From Rhodospirillaceae bacterium (GTDB lineage Bacteria > Pseudomonadota > Alphaproteobacteria > GCA-2731375): DNA of 64,000 bases. The position numbers were made by a program, and so were the translations under genes. Location of the stretch: contig JABIWH010000032.1 of NCBI GenBank assembly GCA_018701215.1, positions 62,001 to 126,000 on the forward strand. Reading direction: 5' to 3'. This document shows positions 42,399 through 51,170 of the stretch, in pieces (positions within the stretch are counted from its first letter, which is position 1; each line of letters opens with the position of its first letter). The notes beneath the pieces were generated by a model. The model had not been told where the DNA came from, ran no database searches, and saw only the letters and a program-made list of their open reading frames with translations.

Positions 42399-43709
42399 AT
42401 GGTGGACCTGAAGAAAATCGGCCGAATTGAACTGATGGCCATATTGGGTGATCATCAGAGTATGCTGGATGGTGGCGAAAACGGCCGCCGTGCTGACTTG
42501 TCGTTCCATGATCTGACCAAGGAGGACTTGTCGGATATCAATTTGTCCTTGGCGGAAATGACCGGTGCGGTGTTGCAGCACGCCAGCATGGCGGGGTCAA
42601 ATTTCACGGCCGCCATATTGTTCGGCGCCGATCTTCGGGTCGCAAACCTGCGCCGGGCGAATTTGACGCGTAGCGATCTGCGGGGCGCCTGTATGCGCGG
42701 CGCCGACCTGAGCGATGCCGTTCTGGTCAACGCCGACATGCGGGAAGGGAAGTTGACCTGGGAGCCCGACGCCGGGCCTTTATATACCAGCCAGCACGCG
42801 GAAATGTCGGGCGCACTTGCTGCCCGCGCCGATTTTACCGGCGCCAGATTATCGAGCAGTTTTGTCGCGCAAACGGATTTCTCCGACGCCGTACTGCGCG
42901 ACGCCAACATGAATGGCGCCGACCTGCGCAACTGCCTGTTCGTCGGCGCGCAGATGGAGGGTGCCGATCTGTCGGGTTGCAAATTGATCGGTGCTAATAT
43001 GAGCGGCGCGAATCTGAGCGGTATCATCATCGACAAGGCGGATTTCAGCGGCGCCGAATTGGATGGCGCCATCATCGACCCTATGATCTTGCAGACGCCT
43101 GAACTGCAATCCGCCAAACTGCCGCATCCCGACACCATTGGCGGCGCGCGTCTGGAAGAAATTTTGGCAGCCCATGGGGCCTGGGCCAAGAGCGAAGGCG
43201 GTGTCAGGGCTGATCTTTCCAATGTTGATTTGAGCGGCCGGAACTTTGCCGAATACAATCTCGCCGCCGCTGTTCTGATCGGCGCCATCCTGAACGGCGC
43301 GGATTTGTCGGCCAGTGTTCTCAGCATGGCTGATCTCTCCAGGGCCGATATGCGGGCGGCGAATTTACAAGGGGCAGACATGCGTGGCGTGCGAATGGAG
43401 CGGGCCACCTTGAACGGCGCAAATTTGGCTGGCGCAAATCTAGGGCCACTGGAAAGCACACAAGCTCCGGACCGAGCTTGGAACAGCGCGCTGACCCACG
43501 CCCGTTTCCGTGAGGCAAATTTGACTGGGGCCAATCTTAGAGGTGCTGATTTGAAAGGTGCCAGTTTCGAGGGCGCCGTCCTGCGTGATGCGGATCTATC
43601 GGGCGCTGAAGTTGACGGCGCCTCGTTCCGAGGTGCCGACTTGACGGCCGCGCGGCTCGACGGCGTTGACCTTTCCGCGGCGCATCTGGATCAAACCGGG
43701 CCGAGATAG
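42399..43709 (+). CDS. Pentapeptide-repeat protein
   Basis: 436 aa from the ATG at 42399 (GAGGG 7 nt upstream); the ATG at 42384 would add five residues. From about residue 50 to the end it consists of A(D/N)LXX repeats, for example ANLRRANLTRSDLRGACMRG and ANLTGANLRGADLKGASFEG, which fold into a right-handed quadrilateral beta-helix. Two breaks carry a related helical module, ILGDHQSMLDGGENGRRADLS (about residue 13) and EILAAHGAWAKSEGGVRADL (about 250). Some pentapeptide proteins mimic DNA and inhibit gyrase, but there is no evidence for that here. Divergent from the dienelactone hydrolase gene across 204 bp. Confidence 0.9.
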   Translation: MVDLKKIGRIELMAILGDHQSMLDGGENGRRADLSFHDLTKEDLSDINLSLAEMTGAVLQHASMAGSNFTAAILFGADLRVANLRRANLTRSDLRGACMRGADLSDAVLVNADMREGKLTWEPDAGPLYTSQHAEMSGALAARADFTGARLSSSFVAQTDFSDAVLRDANMNGADLRNCLFVGAQMEGADLSGCKLIGANMSGANLSGIIIDKADFSGAELDGAIIDPMILQTPELQSAKLPHPDTIGGARLEEILAAHGAWAKSEGGVRADLSNVDLSGRNFAEYNLAAAVLIGAILNGADLSASVLSMADLSRADMRAANLQGADMRGVRMERATLNGANLAGANLGPLESTQAPDRAWNSALTHARFREANLTGANLRGADLKGASFEGAVLRDADLSGAEVDGASFRGADLTAARLDGVDLSAAHLDQTGPR

Positions 43710-43729
43710 CGGAACGGATACAGGCCTTG

Positions 43730-44119
43730 CTATTGGGCCAAGACCTCCCGGACGTCGTTGAGCAAATCTTGCGGCCGGAACGGTTTGCTGAGCGTCTTGT
43801 CGGCACCAAATTTTTTCGCCATATCGAGGTAGCTGCCACCCGTGCGGTCGCCGCCGGAAATAGCAATTATTTTCAGATCGCTATTTTGCTGGCGCAATTC
43901 CCGGATGGTTTCGATGCCTTCCTTGTTCGGCATCAAAATATCCGTAATCACCAGATCAAATGGAGCCTGGGCCGCTGTTTTCACGCCAAGAATGCCATCA
44001 CTCGCCTCGGCAACTTCGTATTGGACGGACTGCAGGGTCATGACAATGGTTTTCCTAACCAATTCGTCATCATCAATGACCAGAATTCGAAACCCTGAAT
44101 TTTCGTTTACTATATTCAT
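43730..44119 (-). CDS. Single-domain response regulator (CheY-like)
   Basis: 129 aa receiver domain only. Acidic pocket in LVIDDDELVRK (about residue 15), phosphoacceptor Asp60 in LVITDILMPNKEG, the Thr/Ser switch position in IIAISGGDRTGG (Ser88) and Lys112 in TLSKPF. There is no output domain, so it must signal by protein contact. No kinase lies next to it. Convergent with the pentapeptide gene. A 7-7-7 inverted repeat lies 70 nt upstream of its start. Confidence 0.92.
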   Translation of the reverse strand: MNIVNENSGFRILVIDDDELVRKTIVMTLQSVQYEVAEASDGILGVKTAAQAPFDLVITDILMPNKEGIETIRELRQQNSDLKIIAISGGDRTGGSYLDMAKKFGADKTLSKPFRPQDLLNDVREVLAQ

Positions 44120-44188
44120 AGCGGCTATCTTACCGGTTATATAGAATATCTCTGGTCCGTTATTGCGGATTTGATTTTCAACGTCGAG

Positions 44189-44209
44189 TCCAAATCAAAA
44201 TAATTTGGA
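44189..44209. promoter_or_regulatory. Inverted repeat upstream of the response-regulator gene
   Basis: TCCAAAT-N7-ATTTGGA is a perfect 7-bp inverted repeat in the AT-rich 118-bp gap between the dCTP deaminase stop (44238) and the response-regulator start (44119). It could act as an operator for the latter or as a weak terminator hairpin for the former. Confidence 0.35.
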
Positions 44210-44237
44210 ATAATTCAAGAAATCCGACATAGACGCT

Positions 44238-45398
44238 CTAGGCTCGGCGGAATTGCTTGGCCAGCGCAAGGGTTTGTTTCTGGTAGTTGGAGCCGATCCC
44301 CTGGCCATAGATCTGGTCGGGCGTCGAGGTGTGGCGTTCATAGACCAGGCGGCCCACGGTCTGGCCATGTTCCAACAGAAACGGGACGTCGTGGCTACGC
44401 ACTTCGAGCACCGCGCGGCTGCCCGCGCCACCCGCTTCGGCCCAGCCGAAACCAGGATCAAAAAAGCCGGCGTAATGGACGCGAAACTCGCCAACCAGGG
44501 TATCGTAGGCGACCATTTCGGCGGCGTATTCGGGCGGTACGGAAACCGCTTCCCGGCTGACCAGGATATAGAAATCGTCAGGATTCAAGATCAGGCCCGA
44601 CGCCGTACCGGTACCTGCATATATCGGCTCCCAGAAATCTGCCGGATCGTAATGGCCGATTTTGTCAATATCGATCAAGGGCGCATGCGGGCGGGCCTTA
44701 TAGCCGATCAGACCATCGCTACCCGTGCCTTGCAGATCAACGGTCAAGGCAATGCCGCCGGCGATATTTTCCGTTCCCCCTTCTTCGCCACCGCAATAAA
44801 CCAGGGGCGAACGTTGATGCAGGCGGCTTAATTCGGCATCCGACAGGTGCTGTGCGCCACGGCGCAGGCGCAGCTGGTTCAACCGTCCCCCCGTACGCGC
44901 CAGGATCGAGAAGGTGCGCGGCGCAATTTCGGCATACAGCTGGCCGTGATAACCCGCCTCGACCCGGTCGAATTCGCTGGCCCCGTCCGTGATCAGACGG
45001 GTGAAGACATCCAGACGCCCGGTGGAGCTTTTCGGGTTGGCGATGGCTGACAGGCGCTCGGACAAGGCCAGGCGCTCCAGCAGCGGTACGATATAGACGC
45101 AGCCCCGCTCCAACACCGCGCCCTGGGTCAGGTCGACGGCATGCATGGTGAAGCGTTCTATCTTCGAAGCCATGTCGCTGCCCGGGCCGGGCAGGAACGA
45201 GGCGCGGACCCGATAGGCCACCTCGCCCAGACGCAAATCCAGGCTGGAAGGTTGGATTTGCCCATCCTGCAATGCCTGCGCCGCGGTAATCTCGCCATCC
45301 CGCCATAACGCGGAGATCGCCTGGCAGGGGAGAATGCCCATGCCCGAGGTTCCAGGTGTTGTCGCCTGACCGCCCTGATCCATGGCTGCTATACTCAT
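44238..45398 (-). CDS. dcd: 2'-Deoxycytidine 5'-triphosphate deaminase, long type
   Basis: 386 aa from the ATG at 45398; the frame extends to 45437. This long form (about twice Escherichia coli Dcd) is widespread in alphaproteobacteria. N-terminal DGQIQPSSLDLRLGEVAYRV (about residues 45-64) and AIANPKSSTGRLDVFTRLI (about 119-137), with the second half carrying ILNPDDFYILVSREAVSVPP (about 270) and VGEFRVHYAGFFDPGFGW, follow the dUTPase/DCD trimer fold. It makes dUTP from dCTP for dTMP synthesis. The start region faces the enolase-superfamily gene across 259 bp. Confidence 0.9.
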   Translation of the reverse strand: MSIAAMDQGGQATTPGTSGMGILPCQAISALWRDGEITAAQALQDGQIQPSSLDLRLGEVAYRVRASFLPGPGSDMASKIERFTMHAVDLTQGAVLERGCVYIVPLLERLALSERLSAIANPKSSTGRLDVFTRLITDGASEFDRVEAGYHGQLYAEIAPRTFSILARTGGRLNQLRLRRGAQHLSDAELSRLHQRSPLVYCGGEEGGTENIAGGIALTVDLQGTGSDGLIGYKARPHAPLIDIDKIGHYDPADFWEPIYAGTGTASGLILNPDDFYILVSREAVSVPPEYAAEMVAYDTLVGEFRVHYAGFFDPGFGWAEAGGAGSRAVLEVRSHDVPFLLEHGQTVGRLVYERHTSTPDQIYGQGIGSNYQKQTLALAKQFRRA

Positions 45399-45545
45399 CC
45401 TTTGGCGCCCCTGGTGAAGTTTTTCGATCTTGCCCAAACGCGAAGATTAGAGGAAATTATCTGTTAATTCAATAGCTTACAAAACTTCGCCAAGATAATT
45501 CATCCACAATTAATAGGCATAATCAGAGCTTTGCGAAGCACCGCT

Positions 45546-45571
45546 GGAGCAATAACATAGAGTATTGCTCC
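45546..45571. other. Hairpin in the dcd/enolase-superfamily gap
   Basis: GGAGCAATA-ACATAGAG-TATTGCTCC is a perfect 9-bp stem with an 8-nt loop, 87 bp before the ATG at 45658. No T-tract follows. It could be an operator or a leader hairpin. Confidence 0.35.
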
Positions 45572-45617
45572 CCGCTACTAAGGCAACTCACAGGGCCTGG
45601 ACGGATACTTACCCACA

Positions 45618-45641
45618 GCCGTCGCAGAAGCCGTCGCAGAA
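45618..45641. repeat. Two 12-nt tandem repeats in the leader
   Basis: GCCGTCGCAGAA is repeated exactly at 45618-45629 and 45630-45641, ending 16 nt before the ATG at 45658. It looks like a small slippage duplication. Confidence 0.5.
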
Positions 45642-45657
45642 AAGGAAATCTAGCAAG

Positions 45658-46746
45658 ATGATCGTCAAGGACATCCGCACCACCGCGCTTTCCATTCCCT
45701 TTACCGACCCACCCCGCTGGAGTGCCGATTACAACCGGCCGCGGGAGATCCTAGTGGTGGAGATCGAGACCGCCTCGGGCATCACGGGCATGGGTTATCT
45801 GATGGTGCTGTCAGGCGGGCTGCGGACCATTCAGGCCTGTATCGATGAATTGATTGCGCCAATGGTGTTGGGACGCAGCATCGCGGCGGTGGAAGCGATC
45901 TGGCAGGATATCTGGCAGTCGACTTATTGGGTTGGCCGCATGGGGGTCAGCGTTTTTGCCCAATCAGCCATCGACATTGCCCTGTGGGATGCCCTGGGCA
46001 AGCAGGCTGGTTTGCCGCTGTACCAGCTGTGGGGCGGGGCCCAGGATGACGGCGTCATTGCCTCTTACGGCTCGGGCTGTTGGCGCGGATTGGGCCGGGA
46101 CGGCATGATCGAAAAGGCTCAGGCCTATGTTGCCAAAGGCTTCGACGCCATCAAGATGCAGACCGGCCATATGTACGACCACGACACCGACGTCGCCAAC
46201 GTGGCCGCCATGCGGCAGGCCCTGGGTGATGGCGTGGCGATCATGGTCGATGTCAACATGGGCTGGACGGCGGACGAGGCGATTGAAGTCGGCCGCCGGC
46301 TGGATGACTACAACATCCACTGGCTGGAAGAACCAGTGGTGGCGGAGGATTTCGCCGGCTATTTCCGTATCGCCGATGCGCTTAAAACCCGCGTGGTGGG
46401 GGGCGAAAGCCATTTTACTCACTATGATCTGGCGCCGTTTTTCGACAATCCGAAAATTCCTATCCTGCAGCCCGATATGATGCGCGGCGGCCTGACCCAA
46501 TTGCGCCGGATTGCCACCCTGGCCCATGCCAAGGGGATACGTATCGCCCCACATCTGTTCCACGAATTGATGGTGCAGGTGATGGCTGCGATTCCCAACC
46601 CTGATGTGCTGGAATACGTCAATTTTCTCGACGATGTCTGGGTCGAACCGGTACTGCCCGAAGGCAACATGCTGCGACCACCGAACCGGCCCGGGCACGG
46701 CCTAGACTTCAAGCCGGAAATCTTGCGAGATTACGCAATCAAGTAG
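45658..46746 (+). CDS. Enolase-superfamily (mandelate racemase/muconate lactonizing-like) enzyme
   Basis: 362 aa from the ATG at 45658, chosen because the domain begins MIVKDIRTTALSIPFTDPP; an open frame runs to 45565. Metal and catalytic residues are seen as KGFDAIKMQTGH (Lys, about residue 162), IMVDVNMGW (Asp, about 196), HWLEEPVVAEDF (Glu, about 222), VVGGESHFTHYD (Glu, about 247) and RIAPHLFHE (His, about 298). It should abstract the alpha-proton of a carboxylate, for example an acid-sugar dehydratase or racemase. It is convergent with the flavoprotein gene, 2 nt apart. Confidence 0.9.
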   Translation: MIVKDIRTTALSIPFTDPPRWSADYNRPREILVVEIETASGITGMGYLMVLSGGLRTIQACIDELIAPMVLGRSIAAVEAIWQDIWQSTYWVGRMGVSVFAQSAIDIALWDALGKQAGLPLYQLWGGAQDDGVIASYGSGCWRGLGRDGMIEKAQAYVAKGFDAIKMQTGHMYDHDTDVANVAAMRQALGDGVAIMVDVNMGWTADEAIEVGRRLDDYNIHWLEEPVVAEDFAGYFRIADALKTRVVGGESHFTHYDLAPFFDNPKIPILQPDMMRGGLTQLRRIATLAHAKGIRIAPHLFHELMVQVMAAIPNPDVLEYVNFLDDVWVEPVLPEGNMLRPPNRPGHGLDFKPEILRDYAIK

Positions 46747-46748
46747 TA

Positions 46749-48209
46749 TCAGCCGGAGTTTGCCGCCGCGTGCTGCGCGGCCAGCCTGCCGAACACCGCG
46801 CCGCGCAGGACCGAGGTCGAGCCTGTATAGACGCGGAAATAGAGCCCCATGGTTTCGCCGGCGGCATAGAGGCCTTGAATAGGATCGCCGTCGGTGTCCA
46901 GCACCTGTCCATGCCCATTCGCTTTCAGGCCGCCGAAGGTAAAGACATTCGACGAAATTATCGGTACGCATAGATAGCCCGGCGTATCTATGGGACGGGC
47001 CCAATTGGATTTGCGCGGCACCAGACCCTCGGTGGCCAGGCCGTCCACTTCCAGGGCGCGGAACTCGCCGGTGCCGCAGGCCTGGTTGTAGTCACTGATG
47101 GTCCGCGCCAGGACGTCGCCATCCACCTCGATCTGCGCCGCCAAATCCGCAATGCTGTCCGCCGAAATCGGCTTCTGGTCTGAGCGCAGGCTCCGCTCCC
47201 AGTTGGGTACATCATTGATCTTGGCGTCCAGGATCAGATAGGCGATGCCGTCGCGCTGATCATAGATGCGCCGGGTCACGGACTCATAGATGGCATCGAC
47301 CGTGCCAGGCGCTTCGTCGGTAAATCGGTGCCCTTCCTTGTTGACCAGAATGCCGTAGGGAAAGGTAAAAACCGCCGGTTCCGGCACGCCGGAGCGCGGG
47401 TCGATGGGTTCGGCGTGATAGCTGCCGAAATCGCCATTGGGCGCCGCCCCGATATCCAGCGCCATGGCGATGCCTTCACCCTTGTTGTAGTGGCCACCAC
47501 GGGCGACGGGGCGCAGGTTGATGGATTTCGGGCCCAGATATTTGGTTTGCATCTCGGCATTACCCTGAAAACCACCGCTCGCCAGGACCAGGGCGCGGCA
47601 GTTCAGAGCTTCCTGGCGCCCACCGGCGTGTTTAACGTTAAGGCCGGTTACGGTGCCATCGCCATTCGTGACAAGCGATTTTGCGGTGCAGCAAAACATG
47701 AAGGTGACCCCGGCGGTCTTGGCCGCCGGCGTCAATGCCTCGACCAACGCCAGCCCGCCGCCCACGGGCAGCAGGCGGGTGGTGGTGGTGGTGAGAAATG
47801 CGGTGGGCAGGAAATCGAACTTTACCCCGGCGGTTTCCAACCAGCGCAGGGTCGGCCCGGCGGCGGTGGCGAAGGCGTCGATAACTTCCGGATCGGCGAG
47901 GCACATGGAGCGCATCAGCGATGACCAGCTACTATAGTCCAGGGCAGCTTCCTGAAGAATGCCTGGATCGGGATAGCCGCCGGCATTGGCGGCAAAATGG
48001 CTTTCGAAGTCGTCGGCCACTTCATCCATGCTTTTCATGCGCAAGTAGGCTTCGGTGTAGCGGGTATTGCCGCCATGCTCGCCTTCCGGCGCGCGCTCTA
48101 CCAGGGCGACTTTCAGGCCAAGCTCGGCGCCAGTGACGGCGGCGGAAAGCCCGGCAATGCCGCTGCCCACGACAATGAGATCAAAGCTGCTGGTATCGGA
48201 ATTTGTCAT
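46749..48209 (-). CDS. FAD-dependent dehydrogenase, tricarballylate-dehydrogenase (TcuA)-like, copy A
   Basis: 486 aa flavoprotein of the fumarate reductase/succinate dehydrogenase group. The FAD-binding Rossmann motif is DLIVVGSGIAGLSAAVTGAE (about residues 10-29), with GGNTRYTEAYLR (about 46) and ASGGFQGNAEM (about 211), and the C-terminal YAAGETMGLYFRVYTGSTSV (about 447). The MR/MLE gene is convergent on its 3' side. Related enzymes oxidise tricarballylate or reduce fumarate; substrate uncertain. A paralogue of similar length lies next upstream. Confidence 0.85.
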   Translation of the reverse strand: MTNSDTSSFDLIVVGSGIAGLSAAVTGAELGLKVALVERAPEGEHGGNTRYTEAYLRMKSMDEVADDFESHFAANAGGYPDPGILQEAALDYSSWSSLMRSMCLADPEVIDAFATAAGPTLRWLETAGVKFDFLPTAFLTTTTTRLLPVGGGLALVEALTPAAKTAGVTFMFCCTAKSLVTNGDGTVTGLNVKHAGGRQEALNCRALVLASGGFQGNAEMQTKYLGPKSINLRPVARGGHYNKGEGIAMALDIGAAPNGDFGSYHAEPIDPRSGVPEPAVFTFPYGILVNKEGHRFTDEAPGTVDAIYESVTRRIYDQRDGIAYLILDAKINDVPNWERSLRSDQKPISADSIADLAAQIEVDGDVLARTISDYNQACGTGEFRALEVDGLATEGLVPRKSNWARPIDTPGYLCVPIISSNVFTFGGLKANGHGQVLDTDGDPIQGLYAAGETMGLYFRVYTGSTSVLRGAVFGRLAAQHAAANSG

Positions 48210-48271
48210 AGGCTTGTTTCCTCACTTGCCGCCCGCGAGGTGATCTCCTTGCGCTGAGCGGACTATATTGA

Positions 48272-49741
48272 TCAGGAGCAATAGGCTGCCGCGTGCCGGC
48301 CTGAGCGGCGGCCAAAAACCGAACCGGACATCAGGCCCGCCCCGCCGGGGTAATTTTTATAATAGAGACCGCCCGCCAACTCCCCCGTCGCGTACAGGCC
48401 GGGGAGCGCGTTGCCCTCGGGCGTCATGACCCGGCCATCCCCGTTGATGCGCACACCGCCATAGGTGAAGGTGATGCCGCAGGTCACGCCAAAGGCCACA
48501 TAGGGCGGTGTGTCGAGGCGATTGGCCCAATTGGATTTGGGTGGCTCCAAGCCTTCCGTGCGGCGCCCGTCCTTGACGTTGGGGTTGAAAGGTACGTTGG
48601 AGCTGACACCGGCATTATATCTTTCCAGCTCGGCCAGGAATTCCGCCGGATTATCGCCGGCCAGCTTTTCAGCCAACTCTGCAAGGGTATCAGCCTCAAC
48701 CTTGGTCACCTGTTTGATGCGGTACTCTTCGCTCAGATTGGGCACGACTTTTTGGTCAAAAATCTGCCAGGCGACCGCTTCCGGCTGGGCGAGGATCGCG
48801 GCGCCAAGGCTGGAGTAGTTATAGTTCCGAAAATCGGCGCCTTCATCGTAAAACCGCTTTCCCCGCTTGTTGACGATGATGCCAAGGGGAAAACTGTTCT
48901 TCTGCTGCGACAGCAGGTCCAGTTCGCCAAATTCCGGTGCGTTGACTTCGTAAGCCACCGAATGACAGCCGGACCAGTGGCCGTAGGGCATGGCGCCGGC
49001 CTCCAGAGCCATGGCGATGCCATCGCCGGTGTTAAAGCGGGAGCCGCGAACCTTGGTCAAATCCCAGTCCTTGCCCAGATAGCGGGCCCGCCATTCTGCG
49101 TTGGCATGAAACCCGCCACTTGCCAGGATTACCGCGCCAGCTTCCAAGGTTAACGATTTGCCGTCCTGAATTGCCTCGATACCGGTGACCGTTGATCCGT
49201 CCTGGCGCAGCCCTGTCGCGCGTGCGCCATACAGGACGTTGACGCCGGCCTTTTCAACGGCGGCAAACAGGCTGTCCATCAAACCACGTCCACCGCCCGA
49301 AGCCTCAATGGTCAAGCCGCCCCAAAACTTAAAGCGGCCATCCACCTTGTAGGCCTGCCGGCCATAGATGGGCACGAAACGAACGCCTCGGTTGCTCATC
49401 CATTCGGCGACCTCAAGGCTCTGCGTTGTCAGAATTTCAGCCAGATCCGGGTCCATGTGATATTCGGACAGGCGGGCCAGGTCATTGAAATAGGTTTCTT
49501 CGGTATAGGTGCCGAAGTCCGTATTGGCGATTTCCGTTTCCGATAAATCGGGGATCAGACGCTTGAGATCCTCCACCCCATCGTAGGTGACACGGAAGGC
49601 GCCGCCGCTGAAGGCGCTGTTGCCGCCGCGCTGCTCCTTCGGGGCCCGTTCCAGAACCGTGACCGACGCCCCCTGTTCCGCCGCCGAAAGGGCCGCGCAT
49701 AGCGCCGCGTTTCCGGCCCCGATCACCACTACATCAGCCAT
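48272..49741 (-). CDS. FAD-dependent dehydrogenase, tricarballylate-dehydrogenase (TcuA)-like, copy B
   Basis: 489 aa, paralogue of the gene at 46749-48209. Rossmann motif DVVVIGAGNAALCAALSAAE (about residues 3-22), GGNSAFSGGAFRVTYDG (about 38), ASGGFHANAEWRARYLG (about 206) and a C-terminal YATGELAGGLYYKNYPGG (about 450). The two are clearly diverged, unlike the SMP-30 pair. Order on the strand is racemase-like, copy B, copy A. Two flavoproteins in tandem may form different steps or a hetero-oligomer; no TcuB electron acceptor is seen nearby. Confidence 0.85.
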   Translation of the reverse strand: MADVVVIGAGNAALCAALSAAEQGASVTVLERAPKEQRGGNSAFSGGAFRVTYDGVEDLKRLIPDLSETEIANTDFGTYTEETYFNDLARLSEYHMDPDLAEILTTQSLEVAEWMSNRGVRFVPIYGRQAYKVDGRFKFWGGLTIEASGGGRGLMDSLFAAVEKAGVNVLYGARATGLRQDGSTVTGIEAIQDGKSLTLEAGAVILASGGFHANAEWRARYLGKDWDLTKVRGSRFNTGDGIAMALEAGAMPYGHWSGCHSVAYEVNAPEFGELDLLSQQKNSFPLGIIVNKRGKRFYDEGADFRNYNYSSLGAAILAQPEAVAWQIFDQKVVPNLSEEYRIKQVTKVEADTLAELAEKLAGDNPAEFLAELERYNAGVSSNVPFNPNVKDGRRTEGLEPPKSNWANRLDTPPYVAFGVTCGITFTYGGVRINGDGRVMTPEGNALPGLYATGELAGGLYYKNYPGGAGLMSGSVFGRRSGRHAAAYCS

Positions 49742-49791
49742 GCCTACGCCATCCGTTACTATTTACCATTTACAATCTCGCAATAAATATA

Positions 49792-49811
49792 AGCGCCAAA
49801 ATCTTGGCGCT
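49792..49811 (-). terminator. Hairpin after the racemase-like gene
   Basis: On the minus strand AGCGCCAA-GATT-TTGGCGCT is an 8-bp perfect stem with a 4-nt loop, followed by TATATTTATTG. It begins 72 nt past the racemase-like stop (49883) and ends 51 nt before the copy B start, so it could be a weak intrinsic terminator that separates the racemase-like gene from the flavoproteins. Confidence 0.45.
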
Positions 49812-49882
49812 GCAACGGGTTTCTCTTTGAAAGGGCGTCTGTTGTTGGATCATTGGCGGACGGTCGGGCCATGGCGAAACCT

Positions 49883-50692
49883 TCAATCCCGCGGTATTTC
49901 CTGGCCATAAAATGCCAGGATTTCATCCACGCGGTCAGGGTCGGGTAGGCCGGTGAAATAGCTTTTCCGGCAAGGCCGCAAGCCGCTTAGCCGCCGCATG
50001 TCAACCAGCGTTTCGGCTTGTTTGACCCAGGCCGCCAGCGAGTCCAGCACGGGAACGCCATCCACCTCCGAAACGCCGTGTCTAGCCAGCATGACGTTGA
50101 GGGGCGCCTCGCCGGGAATGATCACTTCGGCCCCCTGTTCGATCAAGCGGCGGGCGGCGACATGAAAACGTTCTATAAGCGGCTCGGGATCGTCGAAAGC
50201 GGCAAGCACGTCGGTGAAGCCGAAACCGGCATGGGAGGCCCCGGCAAATCGCTCCCGTAGGCCGTAGCGCACCGCATTGTCCGCGATCTGCTCGGCCAAT
50301 GCCGGGATGAATACCAGTACGCCAAAGGTTTGGCCCAGGGTGCAGGCGAGCAGCATCGCGGATTCGCCATATCCGACCACCGGAATATCCACCAAGCCTC
50401 GCGCCTCGCGCAGGGCCGGATCGGGAAGCGTGCTGATGGCATAGGCATCGGCACCCGAGCGTTCGGCGGCCACCGCCGCGGTCAGAAATTGAAGGCCATG
50501 GAGATATTGCAGCGAACTGAACTTGATGTCATCGCCCGGATAGTTGGTGCGGTACGTTCCGGGCCGCATACCGTGCTGATCAATGATGGTGTCCGGACGC
50601 GCGACTTTGGCAAAGTGCGCCTTTAGAGCATCATCATACGGGCCAAGATCGGACAACACGGTAAAGCTCTGATGCCAGATGCGGATACTCAT
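49883..50692 (-). CDS. Asp/Glu/hydantoin-racemase-fold protein without both usual cysteines
   Basis: 269 aa. The fold signature is present: GADAYAISTLPDPALREARG (about residues 78-97), VDIPVVGYGESAMLLACTLG (about 98-117) and GAEVIIPGEAPLNVMLA (about 190-206). The two cysteines that act in racemases sit in ACxDDP-like and LGCAGM-like motifs; here these positions read STLPDP and PGEAPL, so racemase chemistry by two Cys is unlikely. It may be a decarboxylase, isomerase or binding protein. GGAG precedes the ATG. Next downstream genes are the two TcuA-like flavoproteins. Confidence 0.72.
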   Translation of the reverse strand: MSIRIWHQSFTVLSDLGPYDDALKAHFAKVARPDTIIDQHGMRPGTYRTNYPGDDIKFSSLQYLHGLQFLTAAVAAERSGADAYAISTLPDPALREARGLVDIPVVGYGESAMLLACTLGQTFGVLVFIPALAEQIADNAVRYGLRERFAGASHAGFGFTDVLAAFDDPEPLIERFHVAARRLIEQGAEVIIPGEAPLNVMLARHGVSEVDGVPVLDSLAAWVKQAETLVDMRRLSGLRPCRKSYFTGLPDPDRVDEILAFYGQEIPRD

Positions 50693-50784
50693 GACAGGTT
50701 TTCTCCTAAATTTAGCGCATGCCTGAATTGCTTATTGTTGACAGTGATATTGCAAATTTGATTTCTAGCCGTGATGCAGCCGCG

Positions 50785-51147
50785 CTATTCCGCGTTAAGG
50801 GTCTGTTCCACGGCCTTGGCCAGTTCGTCGATGGAAAATGGCTTCAAAAGCACATCGTGGATCAAAACATCCAGGTTATGGGCCCGGCGTTTTTGATCCG
50901 AATAACCGGTCATCATCAGGATCCGCATACTGGGATATTCGGCGGAGGCCTTCAACGCCAAGGCAATGCCGTCAACGTAGGGCATCACGATATCGGTCAA
51001 CAATAGATCATAGTCATCCTGGCTTAGCGCCTCCAACGCGGCGGAGCCGTCGACCACGGCCTTGACCTCGTGGTCGTGCAGTTTCAAAACCCGCGCCACA
51101 AGGTTGCGAACGGAATCTTCGTCCTCTGCTACCAGGATTCTTGCCAC
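50785..51147 (-). CDS. cpdR: CpdR-like single-domain response regulator
   Basis: 120 aa, starting at a GTG (51147). The sequence follows CpdR closely in pattern: MARILVAEDEDSVRNLVARV, LLLTDIVMPYVDGIALAL (phosphoacceptor Asp52), ILMMTGYSDQKRRAHNLDV (the GYSDQ/RAHxLD signature, about residue 78) and HDVLLKPFSIDEL (Lys102). In Caulobacter, CpdR unphosphorylated directs ClpXP to CtrA and other substrates, linking to cell-cycle control; that role is inferred. It follows hpt (start 51782) on the same strand after 23 nt. Confidence 0.86.
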   Translation of the reverse strand: MARILVAEDEDSVRNLVARVLKLHDHEVKAVVDGSAALEALSQDDYDLLLTDIVMPYVDGIALALKASAEYPSMRILMMTGYSDQKRRAHNLDVLIHDVLLKPFSIDELAKAVEQTLNAE

Positions 51148-51170
51148 TGTATTCTCTCAGCTGTGTTCTC

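Noticed and set aside
50741..50784. TTGACA promoter-like box pointing right, 3' of cpdR
   Set aside because: No plausible plus-strand gene follows; the frame there is antisense to cpdR.
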